Source: Haladaptatus sp. R4
GTDB lineage: Archaea > Halobacteriota > Halobacteria > Halobacteriales > Haladaptataceae
Length of the DNA stretch: 64,000 nt
Assembly: GCF_001625445.1 (NCBI RefSeq)
Contig: NZ_LWHG01000021.1
Location: forward strand, 682,001-746,000
Reading direction: 5' to 3'
Shown in pieces: positions 28,337-37,111 of this stretch. The notes below the pieces were generated by a model. The model ran no database searches and had not been told where the DNA came from. It worked only from the letters and a program-made list of their open reading frames with translations. The translations under genes were made by a program, and so were the position numbers. Position 1 is the first letter of the stretch; each line of letters begins with the position of its first letter.

Positions 28337-28525
28337 ACCGCAGTGGCGCGCGGGCCAGCAGGACCGAGGCCATTCCGGCCGAGGGGGTGCTGGCTATCGC
28401 GCGAGGGATGAGCGGAACGACTGGTAGGAGTGGAGTTCCCGTGAGCGTGCGAACGGGAGCACGGGAGAGCGTTGCTCTCCCGGAGCGAATCGGCTGGAGA
28501 GGGGTGTGGTGCGGTACGTTGCGGT
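28337..28525. repeat. Modular intergenic repeat, copy B
   Basis: The four blocks of the repeat at 23786 recur here: AGTGGCGCGCG (28342-28352), GCGAGGGATGAG (28401-28412), GAATCGGCTGGAGAGGGGTG (from 28487) and CGGTACGTTGCGGT (28512-28525). Block 1 and block 2 again flank a hairpin of unrelated sequence (28354-28360 pairing with 28388-28394, with an inner GGCC stem). Between blocks 2 and 3 are two more hairpins: 28437-28442 with 28453-28458, and a 9-pair stem 28462-28470 with 28474-28482. No ORF explains this conservation. Confidence 0.65.
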
Positions 28526-28845
28526 GTCTGGGTGTTCCCGTAAGCGTGCGAACGGGAGCTCGTCGGAGCATGTCTCCGACGGTGGGATGAAAGGGGCCGC
28601 CCGCTCGCGTTTACGTGGGCGTCTGTGTGAGCAACTATTTTGGCCGAGCAACGCGAGGCGAAATATCTCGCACAGCGGCCGCAAGCGGGCGGGGCTTTCT
28701 AAGCCTTCATCGCGGTCGTTGCACTCATACAAAAACAAGCAATTACCTGAATCACTGCAGTACAAGCATCATCCACCCGTCTTAGCCCCAACCCCGCACA
28801 TGGGAGGGACGGGGACTAAGGCCCCGCCTAGTTGTGTGTCATCAT
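28526..28845. other. Structured spacer before the APC permease gene
   Basis: After the repeat, a second copy of the short hairpin TCCCGT/ACGGGA with the same loop core AGCGTGCGA lies at 28536-28557, followed by a 7-pair hairpin (28562-28568 with 28574-28580). The remainder (28600-28830) becomes AT-richer towards the permease start, with AAAAACAAGCAATTACCTGA near 28732, and probably holds its promoter. No credible ORF is seen. Confidence 0.55.
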
Positions 28846-30405
28846 ATGTCATCCTCACACGGCAAGGACAGTAACAGCCTTTCACGGGATATGGGGCTGT
28901 TCGGTGCGATGAGTACGGTGGTCGCGGGGACGCTCGGGGCCGGGTTGTTCGTCACGCTGGGTACGGCGAGTTCGACGACTGGACCGAGCGTCATCCTCGT
29001 GGTGATCCTCTCGGGAATACTGGCGATGGCCATCGCGGTGAACTACAGTTGGATGGCGACCATCTTCCCGGCCGCCGCCGGGTCGTACGCGTACATCTCG
29101 CGGACGTTCGACAATCGGCTCCCCGGCTTCATCGTCACGTGGTCGAAGTGGTTGGGGTACATGGCCGCAGACGCCGTGCTCGCGCTCGGCTTCGGCAACT
29201 ATTTACAGGTGTTTTATCCCGGTATCGACGCGACAATCGCGGGCTTCGTGCTCCTCACCGTCCTCTTTCTGGTCAACCTCGTCGGGACGAAGGAGTACAG
29301 CCTCTCGCAGAACGCCATCATGGCCGTGCTGATGGTGGCCATCCTCATTCTCGTGATTCCGGGGTCGTTCCACGTGAACGCCGCGAACTACCACCCGTTC
29401 TTCACCGGCGGGATGGACGGGTTCATCGGGGCCGCCGTTCCGCTGTTCTACGCCTACATCGGCATCGCCGTCGCGGGACAGATGGGCGCGGAAGTCAAGA
29501 ACCCGTCCAAAAACCTCCCGCTGGCGATGGTCGGCGGCACCGCGCTCCTCATCGTCCTCTACGTCTGGACGGCCGTCGTCATCTACGGCGTCGTCGGCGA
29601 CTACACCGTGCTGGCGAACTCGGACCGGCCGTTGGCGACGGCGGCGGAGGCGTTCCTGGGTAACAGCGCGACTGCCATCGTCGCGTTCGGCGGTCTCCTC
29701 GCCACCGCTTCCAGCGTCCACGCGGTGATGGCCGCGGGCATCAAGATGCCCTACTCGTGGTCGTGGGACGAGGTGTTTCCGAAGCAGTTCTCCGCGGTGA
29801 GTCAGCGGTTCGGCACGCCCCACTACTCGCTCGTCACGCTGTACGCCGTGGCGGCGGCGTTGACGTTCTGGAGCGACGGCCTCGACGAAGCCATCATCAT
29901 TGCGACGTTCAGCTACCTCATCGCCTATTCGACGGTCTCCCTGACCCTGCTGTACGTTCGGCTCTCCCGCCCGGACCTCGCCGAGAAGGCGGGCTTCGAC
30001 TACGGATGGCTCACGCCCATTACGGGTGTCGTCGCCGCCGTCGGGGCCGCCGGACTGCTGACGAAGGCCGCTAACTTCGGCGGTCTTCCGAGTGCAGTCG
30101 GCGATTTCGTTACGGCGCTTCCCGGCTCCGTCGCCGACTTCATCGGCGCGCCATTCGCCGGAACCATTCCGGTCCTGAGCGCGCTCCGCGCGACGGTATT
30201 GAACACGTACTGGACCGCGTTCGAGGCCACGCCGACGCTCCGCATCTACCTCCCGTGGATGGTCGTCGGACTCGGCATCTTCACCGTCTACTGGCGACTC
30301 GGCAACCGGCGCGGCACCGACGTCGGCGCGATTCTCGACACCCTTCCGGGCGTGTCGAGCGAGGAGCGCGAGACGAGCGGGCCGGAGGTCGTCTCGGATG
30401 ACTGA
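28846..30405 (+). CDS. APC-superfamily amino acid permease
   Basis: The protein (519 residues from the ATG at 28846; a GTG four codons earlier is the alternative) has about 12 membrane helices and the APC opening LFGAMSTVVAGTLGAGLFVT with the unwound G-A-G helix. Later landmarks are PAAAGSYAYISRTF, GADVEVK-like GQMGAEVKNPSKNLPLAMV and GGLLATASSVHAVMAAGIKM. It is an amino acid or amine importer, specificity unknown. Its last eight bases overlap the start of an M20 peptidase gene, so the two form an operon, suggesting that the imported compound is a substrate, such as an acylated amino acid. Confidence 0.92.
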   Translation: MSSSHGKDSNSLSRDMGLFGAMSTVVAGTLGAGLFVTLGTASSTTGPSVILVVILSGILAMAIAVNYSWMATIFPAAAGSYAYISRTFDNRLPGFIVTWSKWLGYMAADAVLALGFGNYLQVFYPGIDATIAGFVLLTVLFLVNLVGTKEYSLSQNAIMAVLMVAILILVIPGSFHVNAANYHPFFTGGMDGFIGAAVPLFYAYIGIAVAGQMGAEVKNPSKNLPLAMVGGTALLIVLYVWTAVVIYGVVGDYTVLANSDRPLATAAEAFLGNSATAIVAFGGLLATASSVHAVMAAGIKMPYSWSWDEVFPKQFSAVSQRFGTPHYSLVTLYAVAAALTFWSDGLDEAIIIATFSYLIAYSTVSLTLLYVRLSRPDLAEKAGFDYGWLTPITGVVAAVGAAGLLTKAANFGGLPSAVGDFVTALPGSVADFIGAPFAGTIPVLSALRATVLNTYWTAFEATPTLRIYLPWMVVGLGIFTVYWRLGNRRGTDVGAILDTLPGVSSEERETSGPEVVSDD

Positions 30406-31633
30406 AGCCGCTGAAGCGGCTATAACAGCGACCTCCGCGATCGACCCCGAGGAAACCATCTCCCTCCTGCAGGAGATGGTGCGTATCCCCTCGCCGTACT
30501 TCGAGGAGCACGAACTGAGCGAGTTCGTCTACGACTGGTTGGATTCCCGGGGGCTCGAACCCGAGTACCACCACGTCAGCGAGCCGAAGATCACCGAGTA
30601 CGAGGGCGACAACGTCCTTGCCCGGTTGGAAGGTCACGACCCTGACGCTCCCACGGTCCTCCTGAATGCGCACATGGACACCGTCCTGCTGGTGGAGGAC
30701 TGGGAGGAAGACCCCTGTTCCGGCCGAATCGAGGACGGAAAGCTGTACGGACAGGGAGCCTGCGACATGAAGGGCGGACTGGCCGCCGTGATGGTCGCGT
30801 TCGAAGCGCTGGCCGAATCGGAAACCGAACTCGCGGGCGACGTCGTTCTCTCCGCCGTGGTGGACGAGGAAGGCCCGTACGGCCTCGGCACCGACCGCCT
30901 CATCCGCGACGGCTACACCGACGACTACGACGCCGCCATCGTCACCGAACCCGGCCCCATCCTCGCACAGGAGGAGGACATCCAAAACCCCGCACTCCTC
31001 CTCGGCGCTCGTGGACGCTTCCTCTACGACATCGAGGTCAAGGGCCACGCCGCCCACGGTTCGCAACCGCACAAGGGAATCAACGCCGTCGTGGACGCCG
31101 GAAAGGTCGCCGACGCGCTCTCGAACCTCGATACCGGAAGTCACCCGAAACTCGGCGACGGGTCGGTCTGCCCGCTCCTGGTAGAGGGTGGCAGTCAGAC
31201 GCTGTCGGTGCCCGAGCGCGCCCACCTCATGGTGGACCGCCACGTCGTTCTGGGGGAAAATGAGGACGTGGTGCGCCAACAGGCCGAGGACGCGGTTGCC
31301 GAGTTGGACATCGAAAGCGAGGTGGAACTCGGGTTTCGCGAATCGCCGGACCCCGGCATCAAATACGGCCCGTACGTCACGCCCGAGGATCACGACCTCG
31401 TGGAATCGCTCGTCGGCGCAACCGAATCCGTCGCGGGCGTCGAACCCGAGTTCGGCTACTTCGCCAGCGTCGGGGACTTCAACTATCTCGGCGACCGTGC
31501 GGAGTTGCCGACCGTCATCGTCGGCCCCGACGGCGAGAACATCCACGGCGCGGGCGAGTTCGTCTACACCGACGAGGTGGTCGAAGTCGCGCGAATCGTC
31601 GCCGAGGGTGCGATGCGATTCGTGGGAACGTGA
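30398..31633 (+). CDS. M20-family metallopeptidase (ArgE/DapE/aminoacylase-like)
   Basis: The 411-residue protein has the M20 two-metal site: His92 and catalytic Asp94 in NAHMDTVL, bridging Asp123 in GACDMKGG, Glu157-Glu158 in VVDEEGPYG, and a late His in ENIHGAGEFVYTDEV. A dimerisation domain lies between (GARGRFLYDIEVKGHAAHGS). Such enzymes remove acyl groups from amino acids or split small peptides. The sequence does not decide between ArgE, DapE, aminoacylase or dipeptidase. Coupling to the APC permease by an 8-base overlap points to catabolism of the transported compound. Confidence 0.93.
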   Translation: MTEAAEAAITATSAIDPEETISLLQEMVRIPSPYFEEHELSEFVYDWLDSRGLEPEYHHVSEPKITEYEGDNVLARLEGHDPDAPTVLLNAHMDTVLLVEDWEEDPCSGRIEDGKLYGQGACDMKGGLAAVMVAFEALAESETELAGDVVLSAVVDEEGPYGLGTDRLIRDGYTDDYDAAIVTEPGPILAQEEDIQNPALLLGARGRFLYDIEVKGHAAHGSQPHKGINAVVDAGKVADALSNLDTGSHPKLGDGSVCPLLVEGGSQTLSVPERAHLMVDRHVVLGENEDVVRQQAEDAVAELDIESEVELGFRESPDPGIKYGPYVTPEDHDLVESLVGATESVAGVEPEFGYFASVGDFNYLGDRAELPTVIVGPDGENIHGAGEFVYTDEVVEVARIVAEGAMRFVGT

Positions 31634-31787
31634 GCACGGCGGGGTTTGAATCACCCGATTTGCGAGGGAACGACTTCTCGACGACTCGCACTCCTGAAAA
31701 ATTCGTACCCCTGCAAAAGTTTATACCCGATGTCGTGACCAAACTGACCAGTGTCCCGAATCCCTGACGAACGTCCGATTCCCTTCG

Positions 31788-32408
31788 TTACGAGAAGAAC
31801 TTGAACAGGTCGTCGCGCTTCTCCTCGTGCAGGTGGGTCTTCACGGCCTCGTTCAGCGTGTCGATACTGCCGCGTTTCGCGCTGATCGGGGCGATGGTGT
31901 CCTGCCACTGCTTCCACGGCGGATGCAATCCGAGGCGGTCACAGAGGTCGTTCAGGCGTTCGTCCTCGTCGTCCACTTTGTCCATCTTGTTCACGGCGAC
32001 GACGACCGGGATACCGACCTCCTGGAGGAAGTAGAACATCTCCACGTCGTGCGGGATTTCGTCCTCGCCCGAGTGACGGTCGATGATGTCGATGACGCTC
32101 TTCCCATCGACGACCAGCACGCCGAGCAGGATTTTCTCGGCGTTCTCCTCGATGTACTGGACGATGTCGGTCTTGATTTGTTCCCTGTACTCCTCCTCGA
32201 CGCCGGACATGAACCCGAAACCGGGCAGGTCGGTGAGCATGAAATCCTCGCTGGCCCAGTCGAAGTGGTTGGGTTGGCGCGTGACACCGGGTTTGCCACC
32301 GGTCTCGAACTTGTGGCCCGTCAACTCACGCATCAGCGTGGATTTGCCGACGTTCGAGCGCCCGACGAACACGATTTCCGCATCTCGGCCGGGTCGATTT
32401 TCGAACAT
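31788..32408 (-). CDS. engB: GTP-binding protein EngB (YihA family)
   Basis: The 206-residue GTPase shows G1 [16 protein letters not shown] (near 14-29), G2 region [16 protein letters not shown]3 [11 protein letters not shown]4 NKMDKVDD and G5 PISAKRGS. EngB proteins assist large-subunit ribosome assembly. The insert [20 protein letters not shown] is in the expected position. The ATG at 32408 is followed directly by the conserved opening [16 protein letters not shown]. It is divergent from the first DUF389 gene, with about 90 bases between the starts. Confidence 0.95.
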   Translation of the reverse strand: MFENRPGRDAEIVFVGRSNVGKSTLMRELTGHKFETGGKPGVTRQPNHFDWASEDFMLTDLPGFGFMSGVEEEYREQIKTDIVQYIEENAEKILLGVLVVDGKSVIDIIDRHSGEDEIPHDVEMFYFLQEVGIPVVVAVNKMDKVDDEDERLNDLCDRLGLHPPWKQWQDTIAPISAKRGSIDTLNEAVKTHLHEEKRDDLFKFFS

Positions 32409-32499
32409 AGTGGTTCGTACGCCGCTCGACGTTTAACCGCCGTGGTTTTCCGCCGTCTCCCGCGTCGAGACTTATTGTCCTCTGGGTCGTGCTCGGCAT

Positions 32500-33840
32500 G
32501 TGCGTCTCGTGGAAATCGCCATCCCGGTGGGGCAACGGGAGCTAGTAATCGAAACGCTGGAAGCGAGGGACATCGACTACTACATCACCGAGGAGACGAG
32601 CGGACGGGGCGGTGCGGAGGACTACGCCGCGATCATCACGTTTCCGCTCCCGCAGAACGCGGTGCAACCGGTCATCGACGAACTCCGCGATGCGGGGCTG
32701 AGCGAGGTTGCTCACGTCATCGTCATCGACGCCGAGGTCGACGTCTCGAATCGCTTCGAGCGACTCGTGGAACGCTACAGGGAGGAGCGAGGGCGACGAA
32801 TTCGCATCGCCCGCGAGGAGATTCGAATCCGCGCCCGTGAACTCTCTCCAAGCCTCCGAACGTTCGTCACGATGACCGTGGTGAGCGCCGTCGTGGCGAC
32901 CGCCGGACTTCTGCTCGATTCGGCCGCCGTCGTCGTCGGGTCGATGGTCATCGCACCGCTGGTCGGCCCCGCCCTGTCAGCGAGCATCGGGACGGTTCTC
33001 GACGACCGTGACCTGTTTCGACGGGGCGTACGGTTACAGGCCCTCGGCGTCATCGTCGCGGTCGCAAGCGCCGCCCTCTTCGCCGCGTTGATTCGGTCGA
33101 TTCCGCTGTTCCCGCCCGGAGCGGACGTGACGAAAATACCCGAGGTCGCGATTCGAATCTCCCCCGATTTCCTCTCGCTCATCATCGCACTCGGCGCGGG
33201 TATCGCCGGAATCATCAGTTTGTCGGCCGGTGCTTCGACTGCCCTCGTCGGCGTCATGATCGCCGTTGCGCTCATCCCGCCCGCTGCGACGGTCGGCATC
33301 GGCCTCGCGTGGGGCGAACCGGCCGTCACCGTGAGCGCCGGTATCCTCGTACTGGTCAACCTTCTGGCCATCAATCTCTCGGCACTGATCACGCTCCGGT
33401 ACATGGGCTATCGACCGCGGGGGTGGCTGAAACGACGACATTCGAGAGGAGAGATGCTCAAGCGTGCATCGGTCCTCTTCGTCGTCATCGTCCTCCTCTC
33501 GGTTTTTCTCGGTGGGGTGACGTACTCCTCGATACAGGACGCACAGTACAAGCATACCGTCCGAGAGACGACCGATTCACTGCTCGAACGACCGCGATAC
33601 GCGGGGGGAGAGCGACTCGAAACGGTCGTTCGATACGGACCCTCCCTTTCGCTTCCCCGAAAGTATCGGGACCCGACGCTCCCGTTTCATCAGCCTCGTG
33701 AAGTGATCATCACCGTCGGAAAACCCACGGACCGAACCTATCCCGGACTGGCCGAACGCATTCGAACCAAACTCTACCGGCGGACGGGACGGAACGTCTC
33801 CGTTCAAATTCGCTACGTCGGCGTCGATAGGGCACCCTAA
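32500..33840 (+). CDS. TIGR00341/DUF389 membrane protein, copy 1
   Basis: The 446-residue protein has a soluble N-terminal domain (MRLVEIAIPVGQRELVIETL and FPLPQNAVQPVIDELRDAGL, residues 1-110). A DUF389 membrane core with six or seven helices follows (TMTVVSAVVATAGLLLDSAA, VVVGSMVIAPLVGPALSASI), then a C-terminal soluble domain (HQPREVIITVGKPTDRTYPG). The function of DUF389 is unknown. Start is GTG at 32500, chosen because a TATA-like CTTATT lies about 26 bases upstream, implying a leaderless mRNA, and the paralogue starts at the same residue. A tandem paralogue follows. Confidence 0.9.
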   Translation: MRLVEIAIPVGQRELVIETLEARDIDYYITEETSGRGGAEDYAAIITFPLPQNAVQPVIDELRDAGLSEVAHVIVIDAEVDVSNRFERLVERYREERGRRIRIAREEIRIRARELSPSLRTFVTMTVVSAVVATAGLLLDSAAVVVGSMVIAPLVGPALSASIGTVLDDRDLFRRGVRLQALGVIVAVASAALFAALIRSIPLFPPGADVTKIPEVAIRISPDFLSLIIALGAGIAGIISLSAGASTALVGVMIAVALIPPAATVGIGLAWGEPAVTVSAGILVLVNLLAINLSALITLRYMGYRPRGWLKRRHSRGEMLKRASVLFVVIVLLSVFLGGVTYSSIQDAQYKHTVRETTDSLLERPRYAGGERLETVVRYGPSLSLPRKYRDPTLPFHQPREVIITVGKPTDRTYPGLAERIRTKLYRRTGRNVSVQIRYVGVDRAP

Positions 33841-33927
33841 CGGACAGTAGCAGTTGACAGAGAAATCGGATGAACCAACGGCATATCGGCCCGCGATTAT
33901 ATCAATCTGTGAACCGCATCGGAGGAC

Positions 33928-35256
33928 GTGCGACTCGTACAGGTATCCATCCCGACGGGCGAGCGACAAACCGTCATCGACACGCTCGAATCCGAGGGAA
34001 TCGACTTCTTCGTCACCGACGAGACTGGTGGCCGTCGGTACGCCGCTATCGCGACGTTTCCGCTCCCGCAGAACGCGGTGCAACCGGTCATCGACAAGCT
34101 TCACGACGCAGGGTTGAGCGACGAAGCCCACACGGTAATCATCGACGCCGAGACGGACACGTCCCGCGAGTTCGAGCAACTCACAAAACGCTACGAAGCG
34201 GAAAACGGCGGAAACAGGATCGCTCGTGACGAAATCCTCACGCAAGCGCGGGAGCTGTCTCCCCGGTTCCAGACCTTCGTCTTCATGACCGTGGTGAGCG
34301 CCGTCGTGGCGACCGCCGGACTCCTGCTCGACTCCCCGGCCGTCGTCGTCGGATCGATGGTCATCGCGCCACTGCTCGGTCCCGCGCTGTCCGCGTCAGT
34401 AGGTACCGTATTGAACGAACCCGATATGTTTCGCCGTGGCGTCAAACTCCAACTGCTCGGCGTCGCCGTCGCCATCGGCAGCGCGACGATCTTCGCGTTC
34501 CTCATCAGGAACCTCTTTCTCTTCCCACCGAGCACGGACATCACCCAGATATCCCAGATCAGCGGGCGACTGTCGCCCGACTTCCTCTCGCTCATCGTGG
34601 CGCTCGGCGCAGGGGCGGCGGGCGTCGTCAGTCTCGCCGCTGGCGTGTCGGTCGCCCTCGTCGGCGTCATGATCGCGGCGGCACTCATCCCGCCCGCCGC
34701 GGCCGTCGGTATCGGTATCGCGTGGCAAAAGCCGATGGTCGCGCTGGGGGCGTTCGTCCTCGTCCTCGTGAACGTCCTCTCGATCAACCTCGCCGCCCTC
34801 GTGACGCTCCAGTACATGGGGTATCGGCCAAAAAACTGGTTCAGACTGGAAGCATCCCGCGAGGAGACCGTCAAACGGATCGGCGCCCTCGTCATCGGGA
34901 TCGCAGTCCTGTCGGTGTTCCTCGGCGGAGTCACGTATTTTACCTACCAGAGTTCGCAGTTCGAACAGGGGTCCAGTATCGCGACGAACCACGTCTTTCA
35001 GGAACCGCGGTATCAGCAGGCCGAAAAGCTGCGGATGCAGGTAGAGTACAGTCAAACGTTCCCGGTCGGGAAGAACGACTACACGCGAAACCTACCGTTC
35101 CGCGAACCGGATCGGGTCGTCGTCACCGTCGGTAAGCCGAAAGGGGAACAGTATCCACAACTCACGAGGCGGATCCACGACCGAATCGCACAGCGGACGG
35201 GAAGAAACGTCGCGGTTCAGATCCGATACGTGGAGACTAGCGAAGTTCCGGCCTGA
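33928..35256 (+). CDS. TIGR00341/DUF389 membrane protein, copy 2
   Basis: The 442-residue protein is a tandem paralogue of the preceding gene, with the same three-part layout: MRLVQVSIPTGERQTVIDTL, the near-identical FPLPQNAVQPVIDKLHDAGL, membrane core VVGSMVIAPLLGPALSASVG, and C-terminal REPDRVVVTVGKPKGEQYPQ. The N-terminal and core segments are strongly conserved; the loop before the C-terminal domain (FTYQSSQFEQGSSIATNHVF) is not. Start is GTG at 33928, with TATA-like GATTATAT at 33895-33902, so each copy appears to have its own leaderless promoter. Function unknown. Confidence 0.9.
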   Translation: MRLVQVSIPTGERQTVIDTLESEGIDFFVTDETGGRRYAAIATFPLPQNAVQPVIDKLHDAGLSDEAHTVIIDAETDTSREFEQLTKRYEAENGGNRIARDEILTQARELSPRFQTFVFMTVVSAVVATAGLLLDSPAVVVGSMVIAPLLGPALSASVGTVLNEPDMFRRGVKLQLLGVAVAIGSATIFAFLIRNLFLFPPSTDITQISQISGRLSPDFLSLIVALGAGAAGVVSLAAGVSVALVGVMIAAALIPPAAAVGIGIAWQKPMVALGAFVLVLVNVLSINLAALVTLQYMGYRPKNWFRLEASREETVKRIGALVIGIAVLSVFLGGVTYFTYQSSQFEQGSSIATNHVFQEPRYQQAEKLRMQVEYSQTFPVGKNDYTRNLPFREPDRVVVTVGKPKGEQYPQLTRRIHDRIAQRTGRNVAVQIRYVETSEVPA

Positions 35257-35277
35257 GGCGGCGTCCGGAAAATCGGT

Positions 35278-36237
35278 CTATCCGTCGAACGGCAGTTCGG
35301 GTTCGTAGCCGATGGCGTCCACGGCGGCGTCGAGGGTTTCCGTGACGTTGTCATCTTCTTCGATGCTCATGTACATGTCCGCCTCCACGTCGGTCGAGAG
35401 GTCGGCTTTGTTGCAGACCGTGAGGACGGGCACGTCGCCGAACTCCGCTTCGACCGAATCGCGGAGTTCCAGTTGCGCGTCGAGCGGGTAGCCACAGTAG
35501 GCGCTCGCGTCCACGAAGAACAGGATACAGTCGGCGAGGTGAGTGATCGCCGACACCGCCTGCGTTTCGATGGCGTTTCGCTCGTCCGCCGGACGGTCGA
35601 GCAGTCCGGGGGTATCAACGATCTGATAGCGGATGTGCTGGCGGTCGAAGTGACCGACGTGGATACCCTTCGTGGTGAACGGGTACTCCGCGATTTCGTT
35701 GCGGGCGTTCGTGATGGTGTTGACGAAGGACGACTTCCCGACGTTGGGGTAGCCAGCGACGACGACGGTCGGGGCCGACGGGTCGATGTCGGGAAGCGTG
35801 CGCAGGTCGTTTCGCGCCTCGCCGATTCGGTCGAGGTCGTCCTCGACTTCCTCCACGATGGACGCGAGGCGGGCGAACCCTTGTTTTCGCACCTTGCGAG
35901 CGTAGTTGATGTCGCCGCGCAGTTTACCTTGGTACTCGCGGCCGATGTCCTTCGTCTTCCGGGAGGCCCACTGAATCTCCGAAAGGCTCTTTCTGACTTC
36001 GTCGACGTCCACGACGGCGTCCGCGAGTTCGTAGTAGAACGGGTCTATTTCCTGGAAGTCCGGCCACGCGGTGACGACGTTTTGCATGTTGTCCGAGAGG
36101 ATGTTCGAAGCGGTCTGGAGCATGGACTGCTGAGCCTGAATACCGCTTTTGGCCCGGCCTGCCCGTGTCGCCCGCGAGAATGCCTTGTCGATGAGTTCCT
36201 CCGACGTGGGCGTTGTCGGAAGGGTCTCGAAAATCAT
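35278..36237 (-). CDS. NOG1-family GTP-binding protein
   Basis: The 319-residue GTPase has an N-terminal helical region (MIFETLPTTPTSEELIDKAF) and a G domain with G1 VVAGYPNVGKSSFVNTIT (near 160-177), G2 EYPFTTKGIHVGHF, G3 DTPGLLDRPADERN and G4 NKAD. NOG1 proteins act in large ribosomal subunit maturation. The reading frame runs to 36327, but MIFETLP at 36237 is where family members start, and the 30-residue extension has no support. It converges with the second DUF389 gene and is divergent from a small membrane gene. Confidence 0.94.
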   Translation of the reverse strand: MIFETLPTTPTSEELIDKAFSRATRAGRAKSGIQAQQSMLQTASNILSDNMQNVVTAWPDFQEIDPFYYELADAVVDVDEVRKSLSEIQWASRKTKDIGREYQGKLRGDINYARKVRKQGFARLASIVEEVEDDLDRIGEARNDLRTLPDIDPSAPTVVVAGYPNVGKSSFVNTITNARNEIAEYPFTTKGIHVGHFDRQHIRYQIVDTPGLLDRPADERNAIETQAVSAITHLADCILFFVDASAYCGYPLDAQLELRDSVEAEFGDVPVLTVCNKADLSTDVEADMYMSIEEDDNVTETLDAAVDAIGYEPELPFDG

Positions 36238-36338
36238 GGACGTTCGTATGCCCTCCCACCTTAAAAGGGCGTTCATACCGTTCTGCCAGCCGATTTTGGC
36301 GAGAGACTTTTGTTTTCCCCCTCCCAACCTATTTACTC

Positions 36339-36704
36339 ATGACTAACTGGTACGCGGTTTTCGTCGGCTTCGTCGTGTCGGTCCTCGCCGGAATCGTGGC
36401 GTTCGCCCTCCCCGGAATCGGCCACGTCGGTGCCGGACTGATCGGCGGCTTTGCGGCGGGTTACGTCGCCGGTGGTGGTCTCGGGAGTGGTTTCTGGCAC
36501 GGCCTCCTCTCCGGAGCGCTCGGCGGAATCGTCGTCGCCCTGTTCGTCGGACTGGCCGGAACCGTCTTCGGCGGACTCGTCGGCGGTCCGGCCGGGTCGC
36601 TGTTCGGCGGCATGGGCCTGTTCCTCATCGCCATCTTGGTCGCGTTCCTGCTGGCGCTCAACAACGCCATCGGTGGCGCAATCGGCGGCGTGCTGAAAGG
36701 CTGA
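36339..36704 (+). CDS. Small glycine-rich membrane protein (DUF5518-like)
   Basis: The 121-residue protein is almost wholly hydrophobic, with four membrane helices and many glycines (GFAAGYVAGGGLGSGFWHGL, FGGLVGGPAGSLFGGMGLFL). It resembles haloarchaeal DUF5518 proteins by size and the G-F-x-A-G-Y motif. Function unknown. The ATG at 36339 begins just before the first helix, and the frame upstream overlaps the NOG1 promoter without homology. A six-T tract at 36724-36729 follows and may terminate transcription. Confidence 0.78.
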   Translation: MTNWYAVFVGFVVSVLAGIVAFALPGIGHVGAGLIGGFAAGYVAGGGLGSGFWHGLLSGALGGIVVALFVGLAGTVFGGLVGGPAGSLFGGMGLFLIAILVAFLLALNNAIGGAIGGVLKG

Positions 36705-36750
36705 ACGGTCGAAGGGCAGTCGTTTTTTCGATGGAGGACGAAGGACGGAT

Positions 36751-37065
36751 ATGTCGAAAATCGACGCCGACACGCTACTCCCGTCGGAGCACGTTCAGCG
36801 AGCGGTCACGGCCGGTCAGGTGTCACAGCTTCACCGCGGCAACCCGTACGCCGAGGAGGGTGACACCTTCGACATCGATGGCGAAACGTTCGAGGTCGTG
36901 GCGGTAACCGAACGGACGTTGGGCGATTTGACCGACGAGGACGCACGGGCGGAAGGCTCGGAGGATTTGGACGCCTACCGCGAGCGACTGGACCGCGCCC
37001 ACGATGGCTTCGAGTGGGACGACGACGCGACGGTGTTCCGACATCGGTTCGAGCGCGTCGAATGA
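36751..37065 (+). CDS. ASCH-domain-like protein
   Basis: This 104-residue protein has a compact beta-barrel pattern like the ASCH domain: TLLPSEHVQRAVTAGQVSQL, DTFDIDGETFEVVAVTERTL, then acidic linker and DDATVFRHRFERVE. ASCH domains are PUA-related and thought to bind RNA or act on modified nucleosides. The assignment is moderate, since the domain is short and divergent. Transcription is from just after a T tract, and a ligase gene follows closely on the same strand. Confidence 0.75.
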   Translation: MSKIDADTLLPSEHVQRAVTAGQVSQLHRGNPYAEEGDTFDIDGETFEVVAVTERTLGDLTDEDARAEGSEDLDAYRERLDRAHDGFEWDDDATVFRHRFERVE

Positions 37066-37111
37066 TCCGAGACGGGCGAACTTTTTAGCGACGGCTACGA
37101 ACGCACGACCG

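Noticed and set aside
31715-31790. Small RNA or gene promoted by TTTATA near 31720
   Set aside because: A TATA-like box is present, but only a 17-codon frame follows it and it overlaps the end of engB; no further support.
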